Source: Roseateles saccharophilus (GTDB lineage Bacteria > Pseudomonadota > Gammaproteobacteria > Burkholderiales > Burkholderiaceae_C). Taken from it: DNA of 64,000 nt. Below, one piece after another: positions 47,641 through 55,089 of the stretch (its first letter is position 1; each line of letters opens with the position of its first letter). The stretch spans positions 248,001 through 312,000 of the forward strand of contig NZ_SMBU01000002.1 in the NCBI RefSeq assembly GCF_004342485.1. Direction: 5' to 3'. The notes beneath the pieces are model-generated. The model had not been told where the DNA came from, did not search any database, and worked only from the letters and a program-made list of their open reading frames with translations. Made by a program: the position numbers and the translations under genes.

Positions 47641-49281
47641 TCACTTGGTGGCGTTGACGATGGTGCTGATCTCGTCGGGCGTCTTCACCGCGCCGGTGAC
47701 GCGGTCGATCATCTCGCCCGTGTCCCACCACATCGGCACCAGGCCATGCAGCCAGGCCGAACGCGTGACGTACTGGGCCCAGGCCTTGCGGTACGGGGCC
47801 ATGCCCGGGTAGGCCGGCTTGAGGTAGGCACCGTACTCACCCATGAGCACCGGTACGCCCTGGTCGACGAAGCGCGTCTTCATCTTCTGGAACTCCGCGT
47901 CGACGTAGGGCTCGTCGGCCCAGGTCTCGGTGGGGTTGGTGGCGGTGGCGCCCCACTGCCACATCGTGCTGTTGCCGTTGATCGTGAAGTCGTAGGGGTC
48001 GTAGTAGTGGATCTCGAAGAACAGGCGGTTGGCGATGGTGTCCGCAGGCAGCACCGCGGAAGCGTAGGAGATGTCAATGTTGGTCTCGTAGGCCTGTGCA
48101 ACGAGATGGCGCTTGGCGTTGTTGCCGCCGGTGGCTCGCACCGCGTTCACGAATACCTGGTTGTAGCCGTTCTGGACGCTCAGCCATTCCGGGTCCTTGG
48201 GCGCACCCCAGACCGTGTTCTGCTTGCCGACCTCGTTCATGGCGGCGAACAACAGGTAGTCGTCGTAGTCCTTGAAGTTGTTGGCGATCTGCGTCCAAAG
48301 CTTGGTCAGCCGGGCGTTGTTGGCCGGCTGGGCGGCATAGGTGGTGTCGTCCAGCCAGCCGCCCTCGTGGTGCAGGTTCATGACGACGTAGAGGCCGGCG
48401 TTGCGGGCGTACTTGACGACCTGGGTGACGCGGGCCATCCACACGGGGTCGATGTTGTCGTTGGCGTCGACGTGCGGCGTCCAGGTGACGGGCAGGCGGA
48501 TGCTCTTGAAGCCGGCGCTCTTGATGCCGTTCATCAGGGCCTGGTTGATCAGCGGCTGGCCCCATGAAGTTTCGGTGGGCGTTGCGTCCAGCGTGTTGCC
48601 GATGTTCCAGCCAGGCGACATCTCCTTGGACATCTGCATGCTGGTGATGTTGCGCATCGGGCCGGCGATGCCGATGGAGAACTGCTGCAGTGACTTGGCG
48701 CCGCAGGCGTTGGTGTAGGTGGCCGTGGCCGTGCAGGCGGCGGTGGGCCGGACGGTCTGCTCACGAGCGCCGCCGGCGGTGCCGCAGCCGTTCCAGCTCC
48801 ACATGCCGCCAGACACCGGCTGTGGGCCCAGGATGGCCGCATCGCCGGCGCTGACGGAGGCGGAGGCGGTCTGCGTCCAGATGCCGTTGACGTTGATATT
48901 GGGCGTCAAGGCCGTGGGTGCGCAGTTGCCGCCGCTGCTGGCCGTGGCCGGACCGGAGTTGTAGCTGCCGACGGGCGTCATGAACCGGACCCAGTACCAG
49001 TAGGGCGTGCCGGTGCTGGCAGAGGCGTCCGAATAGCTGGTGGCCGTCTTGGCCAGGCTGGCGATGCGGCTTCGGTCGCTGGCATTGGCGGTGGCGCTGC
49101 GATACACCTCCAGGCCGTTGACGGCACCGCTGATGGTCCAGTTCAGCTGCACCTGGCCGGCAGCGCCGTTGGCCACCAGGCAGACGGTGGTGCCGCCGCC
49201 GCTGCCGCAATTCTGGGCCTGGGCAGCCGTGCCCGCACCGGCACCCAGGGCCAGCAGCAGGGTCGACAAAAGCAGTCTCAT
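47641..49281 (-). CDS. GH5 endo-glucanase/xyloglucanase (subfamily 4-like) with two N-terminal modules
   Basis: 546 residues. Signal peptide, then an Fn3-like domain (about 30-115), then a Cys-containing beta module (about 120-205: LTPNINVNGIWTQTASASVS, MWSWNGCGTAGGAREQT) that is also present in the GH74 at 49447. The catalytic domain begins at PGWNIGNTLDATPTETSWGQ, a GH5_4-like signature; acid/base Glu in FAAMNEVGKQ (~348), nucleophile Glu in VLMGEYGAYLK (~479). GH5_4 includes many endo-xyloglucanases, so it would complement GH74. The ATG at 49281 is preceded by AAAGG at good distance; the TTG five codons earlier is rejected. Confidence 0.9.
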   Translation of the reverse strand: MRLLLSTLLLALGAGAGTAAQAQNCGSGGGTTVCLVANGAAGQVQLNWTISGAVNGLEVYRSATANASDRSRIASLAKTATSYSDASASTGTPYWYWVRFMTPVGSYNSGPATASSGGNCAPTALTPNINVNGIWTQTASASVSAGDAAILGPQPVSGGMWSWNGCGTAGGAREQTVRPTAACTATATYTNACGAKSLQQFSIGIAGPMRNITSMQMSKEMSPGWNIGNTLDATPTETSWGQPLINQALMNGIKSAGFKSIRLPVTWTPHVDANDNIDPVWMARVTQVVKYARNAGLYVVMNLHHEGGWLDDTTYAAQPANNARLTKLWTQIANNFKDYDDYLLFAAMNEVGKQNTVWGAPKDPEWLSVQNGYNQVFVNAVRATGGNNAKRHLVAQAYETNIDISYASAVLPADTIANRLFFEIHYYDPYDFTINGNSTMWQWGATATNPTETWADEPYVDAEFQKMKTRFVDQGVPVLMGEYGAYLKPAYPGMAPYRKAWAQYVTRSAWLHGLVPMWWDTGEMIDRVTGAVKTPDEISTIVNATK

Positions 49282-49309
49282 GGTTTTACCTTTCAAGTTT
49301 TGTTGAAGG

Positions 49310-49343
49310 GCTCGGCCGGTTGTCTACTCCGGTGACGAGCGTT
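49310..49343 (-). promoter_or_regulatory. Conserved leader stem-loop, copy A (before GH5)
   Basis: On the leftward mRNA GCTCG pairs with CGAGC, and an inner CCGG pairs with CCGG around a nine-base loop AGTAGACAA. 31 of 33 bases match copy B at 51981-52013; the two differences fall in the loop and in a bulge. The 3' side lies about 30 nt before the start codon. Confidence 0.55.
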
Positions 49344-49446
49344 GTAGTTGGTCGGCTCGGGGCTAGGACGCGGCCTCCGCGACGACGCGTGACTTGGGCC
49401 GAGAGGCCGGCGCCGTGAGTTGCGCGCCAGGCCCCGAGTCAGGAAC

Positions 49447-51957
49447 TCAATTGCTGTAGTTCACGCCACGGCAACTGCCGCCGACATAGACGCGACCGTA
49501 GGTGGCCTGGTCGGCGGTCATCACGCCCACGCCGCCCCACTGGTGGGCGTCGTCGTTGTGACGCACCCAGGTGCTGCCGCCGTCGTCCGAGCGCCATATG
49601 CCCCAGACGCCGTTGTTGATACCCACCACGTAGACCGCAGCCGTGGCCGTCGAGCCGGGCTTGGGCTTGCCCAGCGTAACGATGCTGGCGCCCGCCACCA
49701 GAGGGCCGTCCCAATCGTTGCGCCCTGTCCCCCAATTCGGCGCGAAGGCGCTCAGCTTGGTCCAGCTCGCGCCCGAATCGACAGAGTGGTAGAGGGCCAG
49801 GCCGTCGGCCACCCAGAGGTCGCCTTCGACATAGGGATTCACCGCCATCGACGAGGCGCCGAAGGGTGCGAAGCGCATGTTGGCGTTCACCGAGCCCTGG
49901 CTCAACGTGAAGTTGTGGCCGCCGTCCGTCGAGACATAGACCTTGGCCTGCTTATAGGTCCACCAGGCGCCGCCCGAGTCGTAGGCATAGACCTTGTTCG
50001 GGTTCTTGCGGTCGGCGACGAGGCGGTAGCTGCTGGGGATGCTGGTTTGCGTGGGCGCCGGCAGGTTGGTGGCCGTCCAGCTGGCACCGTTGTTGGTGGT
50101 GTAGGAGGGAATCGTGTTGCCCGGCGCCCAGACCACGTTGTTGCGTGCTGTGACGACCAGGTTGGATTCCGCACCCGTGTTGCTGGTGGCGCCCGCCGGG
50201 AGTGTGCTGAGCGACGCCCAGGTCTGGCCGCTGTTGCCGGACCAGTGGCCGATGCCGAGAGCGCTGCCGTCCGGGTTGTTGATCCGGCCGTTCGCGACGA
50301 TGTAGGTCGGGTCGGACCAGGCCATGTCGGCGGAGTTGCCGTTGCTCCAGGACTTGTAAGGGCTCAGCGTTGGCGCGGTCGAGAGATTGGTGTAGATCCA
50401 GGTGCCGACGTCGCCGGAACTGTTGAGCAAGGTGTAGGAGGCGCCAGCCGGTGGGGCCTTCAGGGACAGCGTGCAGGTCTCTTCCAGGCCGTTGACCGCG
50501 CTGCTCCAGGTGGGCGCAGACGCGGAGGCGTTTCGGGTCTCGATGATGCCGCCGCCGTGGACGTGCAGGATACGGTCACGGTTGAAGGGGTCGATCTCGA
50601 GGTCGTCGACCCAACCACGGGCGGTGACGCCGGGCGTCCCGTCTTCAATCTCGCGCCAGTTACGGCCGCCGTCGTCGGACAGTTGCACGAGCTGCTGACC
50701 GGCGTTCCAGGCGCCGCTCACGCCCACCGCAATGCGCGCGGTCGACCCGCTTCCATAGACGGACAGGCCGCCGAAGCCGCCGGAGTCGCTGCTCTTGAGC
50801 AGTGTCCAGTTGCTGCCGTCGAACTTGTAGAGGCGTGCGGGACCGCTGTCGCCAGGCCCTGCACCCTGGGTGAACGCGAAGTAGTACATGCCGTCCGCTG
50901 CGCGCACTGTGTGCGGGACGTGATAGCCCGACACCGGCGTCGTGACTGGCGTCCAGGTGGCACCGCCGTTGACGGACTTGTACAGGTTGGAGCTCAGGCT
51001 CGCTGCCGTGACGTAGTCCGGCGCGATGGTGGCGTACATGATCCAGGTGGTGGCGCCGCCCCCGACATTCGAGTTGTCGAAGATCAGTTGCTCGACGCCC
51101 ATGACCTGGCCGCCCAGGTTGTTGATCTGGGTCTGGGTCAAGACCGTGGATGACAGCGAGGTCTGGCTCCAGGTCTGGCCTGAGTCCGAGCTCTTCCACA
51201 GGCCGGCGGTGCGCGAGGCGTAGAACAGGATGGTCGGATTGGTGGGGTCGACGGCCAGGCGCTCGCCGATGGCGCGGCCGTTGTTGTTGCCGCCCGCCGA
51301 GAACGGCAGGTTGACGGAGGTCCAGCTGTTGCCGCGGTTGTTGGAGATGTACAGCTTGGCGGTGGGGTTGGCCGAGATGGACATGTCGGCGACCATGTAG
51401 ACGCGCTGGTCGTTGGTCGGGTCCACGGCGATGCTCTCGACGCCGCGGTACTGGCCCTCGGTCACGCCCAGGCCATCGCTCAACGGGATCCAGGACGAGG
51501 TGCCGACATTCCAGCGATATGCGCCGCCGACGTCGGTGCGGGCGTACAGGACATCCTGCGTCTTCGGATGGAAGATGAGGCCCGGGACGTAGCCGCCGCC
51601 GCCCCACTTGACGTTGGCCCAGATGCCGACGCCGATGTTGAAGGCTTGGGTGCTCTTGGCGCCGCAGCTGTTGGTGTAGGTGGCCGTCGCCGTGCAGGCG
51701 CCGGCGGGCGAGATGGTTTGCTCGCGCGAGGCCCCGACGGTGCCGCAGCCACTCCAGCTCCAGGAGCCGCCGGAGGTCGGCTGCGGGCCGAGGATGGCGG
51801 AAGCGCCGGTCTTGATGGTGGCGGACGATGTCTGCGTCCAGGTGCCGTTGACGTTGATGTACGGCGTGATGGCCGTCGGCGTGCAGGTCTGCGCGATGGC
51901 TGGCAAGGCGCCGCTTGCCGCGAGGGCGAGCATCAGGGGTCCCAACTTCAGTCTCAT
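49447..51957 (-). CDS. Endo-xyloglucanase GH74, secreted, with N-terminal accessory module
   Basis: 836 residues. Ordinary Sec signal peptide (MRLKLGPLMLALAASGALPA) without lipobox Cys. Residues ~24-110 are the same Cys-containing module as in the GH5 enzyme (ITPYINVNGTWTQTSSATIK, SWSWSGCGTVGASREQT). Two seven-bladed propellers follow; catalytic Asp residues are in VLYARTDVGGAYRW (~140) and GWVDDLEIDPFNRDR (~449). Conserved propeller motifs include SSDSGQTWSQT, SVNGGATWTPV, SDDGGRNWREI. Endo-acting, inverting xyloglucan backbone hydrolase, presumably extracellular. Leader shares a stem-loop and the ATG-proximal sequence with the GH5 gene. Confidence 0.94.
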   Translation of the reverse strand: MRLKLGPLMLALAASGALPAIAQTCTPTAITPYINVNGTWTQTSSATIKTGASAILGPQPTSGGSWSWSGCGTVGASREQTISPAGACTATATYTNSCGAKSTQAFNIGVGIWANVKWGGGGYVPGLIFHPKTQDVLYARTDVGGAYRWNVGTSSWIPLSDGLGVTEGQYRGVESIAVDPTNDQRVYMVADMSISANPTAKLYISNNRGNSWTSVNLPFSAGGNNNGRAIGERLAVDPTNPTILFYASRTAGLWKSSDSGQTWSQTSLSSTVLTQTQINNLGGQVMGVEQLIFDNSNVGGGATTWIMYATIAPDYVTAASLSSNLYKSVNGGATWTPVTTPVSGYHVPHTVRAADGMYYFAFTQGAGPGDSGPARLYKFDGSNWTLLKSSDSGGFGGLSVYGSGSTARIAVGVSGAWNAGQQLVQLSDDGGRNWREIEDGTPGVTARGWVDDLEIDPFNRDRILHVHGGGIIETRNASASAPTWSSAVNGLEETCTLSLKAPPAGASYTLLNSSGDVGTWIYTNLSTAPTLSPYKSWSNGNSADMAWSDPTYIVANGRINNPDGSALGIGHWSGNSGQTWASLSTLPAGATSNTGAESNLVVTARNNVVWAPGNTIPSYTTNNGASWTATNLPAPTQTSIPSSYRLVADRKNPNKVYAYDSGGAWWTYKQAKVYVSTDGGHNFTLSQGSVNANMRFAPFGASSMAVNPYVEGDLWVADGLALYHSVDSGASWTKLSAFAPNWGTGRNDWDGPLVAGASIVTLGKPKPGSTATAAVYVVGINNGVWGIWRSDDGGSTWVRHNDDAHQWGGVGVMTADQATYGRVYVGGSCRGVNYSN

Positions 51958-51979
51958 GGTTCTACCTTTCAGCGAAGGT

Positions 51980-52013
51980 GCTCGGCCGGTTGTCTCCTCC
52001 GGTCACGAGCGTT
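51980..52013 (-). promoter_or_regulatory. Conserved leader stem-loop, copy B (before GH74)
   Basis: Counterpart of the element at 49310-49343, with loop AGGAGACAA and bulge change G to C. The loop contains AGGAGA, which looks like a ribosome-binding sequence although the real start has its own AAAGG closer by. Distance to the start codon is about 25 nt. Confidence 0.55.
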
Positions 52014-52027
52014 ATGGGGAGACCGGC

Positions 52028-53554
52028 TCAGGGCCTGGGCACGATCTCGACGACAACGACGGACTTCGGCGGCAGGTCCAGCAGCCCCGACGAGGCGGCG
52101 GCGTAGGGCGCGGGCGCAACGGCCTGCGGCTGCTGGAAGGTGTTGTGGGCGTCCATGGACTGTGCGGTCAGCACGCGGCCGCGGGCGCTGCCTGTCAGAT
52201 TGGTGGCGACTCGGGCCGGGTGGCTGGGGTCGAGGTTGACCAGGGCCAGCAGCAGCTTGCCGTCGGGCGCGCGTGCCGCGCTGGCGTGGACCGCGGGGAG
52301 CTCGACATCACCTGTGCGGAAGACGGGCGCGTCGAGCTTGATGGCCAGCGGCGTGGCGCCGCGAAAAGGCTTGTAGAGGTCGAAGGCGTGATAGGTGGGC
52401 GTCAGCACCATCTTGTCGCCTTCGGTCAGCACCATGCTCTGCAGCACGTTGACCATCTGGGCGATGTTGGCCATCTTCACGCGATCGGTGTGGCGATGGA
52501 AGATGTTGAAGGACACCGCCGCCAGCACGGCATCGCGAAGCGTGTTCTGCTGGAAGAGGGCGCTCGCGCCGGGCGGCGTGTCGTACCAGGTGCCCCATTC
52601 ATCGACGTAGAGCGCCACCCGCTTGTCCGGGTCGTGCTTGTCCATGATGCGCTTGATCGCCTCGATGCGGCCGTCCATGCCGAGCGCCGACTTCAGCGTG
52701 CGCGCCCAGGCGCCGGCGTCGAAGCCGGTGGCATCGCCGTGCCGGGTCCAGTTGTCGGGCAGCGAGTAGTAGTGCAGCGTGAACGCGTCCATATGCCTGG
52801 CTGAACGCGACATCAGCACCTCGACACGGTGGTCGTCGCCCTCGCCGTCGCCCGAGGCGACGCGCGTGACGCCCTTCAGGAACGTGGCGTACTGGTTGTG
52901 GAGGTCGGATTGGTACTCGGGCCGCATGCTGCCGCCGCAGCCGAAGCTCTCGTTGCCGACGCCGAAGTACTTCAGCTTCCAGGGCTTGTCGCGGCCGTTG
53001 CGGCGGCGCTCCTGGGTCAGAGCCGAGTTTTCGCCAGCGGTGATGTACTCGATCCACTGGGCCATGGCCCGCGGCGGCATGGAGCCCATGTTGCCGGACA
53101 GGTAGGCCTCGCTGTCCAGCTGTTCCACGAGGTCCATGAACTCGTGCGTGCCGACGCGGTTGGTCTCCAGGCCGCCCCACCAGATGTTGCGGCGCGCGGG
53201 CCGCTTGGCCGGATCGCCGATGCCGTCGCGCCAGTCGTAGTCGTCGGCGAAGCAGCCGCCGGGCCAGCGCATCACGGGAATGCCGACGCGACGCAATGCC
53301 TGAACCACGTCGTTGCGCCAGCCGCGTGTATTGGGGATGCTGGATTCCGGCCCGACCCAGAGACCGTCGTAGACCCCCCTGCCGAGGTGCTCGACGAAGT
53401 GGCCGTAGACCGTCGGTTCGATGCGAGGGGAGGGCTCGTCAAGCGATACGGCCAGGCGTGCCTGGGTCGCCTGGGCGGACGCCAGCGTGGCGGCGCAGAG
53501 GGCGAATGCCGCGACCAGGGCTTTGGCGGCGAGGGAGTTGATGCGGAGTGTCAT
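52028..53554 (-). CDS. Alpha-L-arabinofuranosidase, GH51
   Basis: 508 residues with signal peptide ending ATLASA. GH51 core: EPTVYGHFVEHLGRGVYDGL, MRWPGGCFADDYDWRDGIG, WWGGLETNRVGTHEFM, acid/base Glu in KYFGVGNESFGCGG (~200), nucleophile Glu in LYVDEWGTWYD (~319). A C-terminal beta domain ends SGLLDLPPKSVVVVEI. Releases terminal alpha-L-arabinofuranose, here likely from arabinosylated (solanaceous-type) xyloglucan. GH51 enzymes are often intracellular; this one has an export signal. The start overlaps the GH43 stop (ATGA), pointing to coordinated arabinose removal. Confidence 0.93.
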   Translation of the reverse strand: MTLRINSLAAKALVAAFALCAATLASAQATQARLAVSLDEPSPRIEPTVYGHFVEHLGRGVYDGLWVGPESSIPNTRGWRNDVVQALRRVGIPVMRWPGGCFADDYDWRDGIGDPAKRPARRNIWWGGLETNRVGTHEFMDLVEQLDSEAYLSGNMGSMPPRAMAQWIEYITAGENSALTQERRRNGRDKPWKLKYFGVGNESFGCGGSMRPEYQSDLHNQYATFLKGVTRVASGDGEGDDHRVEVLMSRSARHMDAFTLHYYSLPDNWTRHGDATGFDAGAWARTLKSALGMDGRIEAIKRIMDKHDPDKRVALYVDEWGTWYDTPPGASALFQQNTLRDAVLAAVSFNIFHRHTDRVKMANIAQMVNVLQSMVLTEGDKMVLTPTYHAFDLYKPFRGATPLAIKLDAPVFRTGDVELPAVHASAARAPDGKLLLALVNLDPSHPARVATNLTGSARGRVLTAQSMDAHNTFQQPQAVAPAPYAAASSGLLDLPPKSVVVVEIVPRP

Positions 53555-55089
53555 GCGTCGAGGCTTTGGTAGCTGAAATGCCGGAACCGCACTTCGCCCG
53601 GGCCGGCTGCGAACAGGGCCGGGCGCAGGCTCAGCAGGGCGCCGAGTCCGTTCTGGTGAAGGGTCGAGATGTCGCGCAGCCAGGGGTTCTGCGTCCAGGG
53701 GCCGTCGCTGGCAGCGTGGTGGAAGCTGACGAGGTGGCGCCTGTGGGTCATGCGCAGGCGGTGGTGGCGGCCCTGCGTGGGCTGCCGCATCCAGCGGTGT
53801 TCCTGGCCGTAGCTGTAGGTATGCACCAGGCCGTCGCCGATGCCTATGCCCACGAAGCCGCGGGTGTCGTGGAAGAGGGCGAGGCCAGCCTGGACGGTGC
53901 CGTCGAGCTCGAAGTCGAGCTCCGCCACATAGCTGTGGTCGCCGACCCGGCAAGTCAGCGGCGAACAGTCGTGCGGCCCGCTGCCCTTGCCGCGCAGCAG
54001 GAGGCCGTCGTCGGCATAGCGCGCGCGAAGCAGCTCTCCAGGCCCTGCATCGAAGAAACTCCATTGCAGGCCGAGCCGGTTCTGCCTGAAGTCGTCCGAA
54101 AGCGGTTGCGCAGGGTGGTCGCCGCAGCCTCCGCGTGGCTTGCGCATCGGCCGGTCGAGCCGCGCGCCAACGGTGCGGAACCAGCCATCGCGGGTCCACT
54201 CGATGGGTTGCAGCAGGGTCTGGCGGCCGAGTGTCCGATAGCCGTGCTCGTGGCCGTGGCAGGCCATCCACCAGTCGCCGCCGGGGCCTTCCACCAGGCT
54301 GACGCGGCCACCGGTGCACCAGGGGGCGTCCGCGTCTCCTGCCGAGGCGATCGGATTGAAGGGGCAGTCCTCCCAGGGCCCGAAAACCGAGCGTGACTTC
54401 GCCACGGCAAGCACATGGCCTTCCGACGTGGCGAGCGCCGAGATCATGTAGAAGAACTCGCCGCGGCGGAGCAGCCTCGGGCCCTCGGACACCGGCAGGT
54501 CCGTGCCGCGTTCGCGCTGCTGCTGGCCGATCCTGTGCGCAAACTGAAGTTCGCCATGGGTGGCCAGGCCGTCATCGGAGAGTTCGATGCGGCGCGCGCC
54601 GTTGACGAACAGGTGGCGCCGCCCGTCCTCGCCGACGACGTGGCTGGGATCGAGGCAGCCGTCCAGGCCCAGGTCGAGGGGCGGGCTCCACGGGCCGCGG
54701 ATGTCCTCGGCATGGATGACGTAGATCGCGCTGCGACGGCCCTGCAGCACGGGGAGGTAGACGAAGTAGCGGCCACCGTGCCTGACCAGGTCCATGGCCG
54801 AGACGCTGCCCAGGGGCTGGGTCAGCGCAGCCGTGATGGGCGTCCAGTTCACGAGGTCGCGCGAATGGCAGATCAGGACGCCGGGGCAGGACTGCAGCGA
54901 CGAGGCCGTCATGTAGTAGTCGGGCCCGTCCTTCAGCAGGGTCGGGTCGGGGTGGTCGCCGGCCACGATGGGATTGCAGAAGCTGCCGTCGCCGCGGTCA
55001 GGCTGGCGCGAGCCGCCGCCGTCGCGCTGCACTTGCAGAGTGACGGTCGAGAGCGGCGCGGGCTGCAACAGCGGCGAAGAAGGCGTCAT
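53551..55089 (-). CDS. GH43 arabinofuranosidase/xylosidase with C-terminal lectin-like domain
   Basis: 512 residues and no visible signal peptide (MTPSSPLLQPAPLSTVTLQV start). Propeller: FCNPIVAGDHPDPTLLKDGP with base Asp, LGLDGCLDPSHVVGEDGRRH with the second Asp, and DLPVSEGPRLLRRGEFFYMI with the acid Glu. After ~320 comes a concanavalin-like beta-sandwich (LSDDFRQNRLGLQWSFFD, GLALFHDTRGFVGIGIG) as in GH43 enzymes acting on xylan or arabinose side chains. In Bacteroides xyloglucan loci, GH43 enzymes of this layout are arabinofuranosidases. Missing signal is odd among secreted neighbours; it may be cytoplasmic or start elsewhere. Confidence 0.88.
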   Translation of the reverse strand: MTPSSPLLQPAPLSTVTLQVQRDGGGSRQPDRGDGSFCNPIVAGDHPDPTLLKDGPDYYMTASSLQSCPGVLICHSRDLVNWTPITAALTQPLGSVSAMDLVRHGGRYFVYLPVLQGRRSAIYVIHAEDIRGPWSPPLDLGLDGCLDPSHVVGEDGRRHLFVNGARRIELSDDGLATHGELQFAHRIGQQQRERGTDLPVSEGPRLLRRGEFFYMISALATSEGHVLAVAKSRSVFGPWEDCPFNPIASAGDADAPWCTGGRVSLVEGPGGDWWMACHGHEHGYRTLGRQTLLQPIEWTRDGWFRTVGARLDRPMRKPRGGCGDHPAQPLSDDFRQNRLGLQWSFFDAGPGELLRARYADDGLLLRGKGSGPHDCSPLTCRVGDHSYVAELDFELDGTVQAGLALFHDTRGFVGIGIGDGLVHTYSYGQEHRWMRQPTQGRHHRLRMTHRRHLVSFHHAASDGPWTQNPWLRDISTLHQNGLGALLSLRPALFAAGPGEVRFRHFSYQSLDA

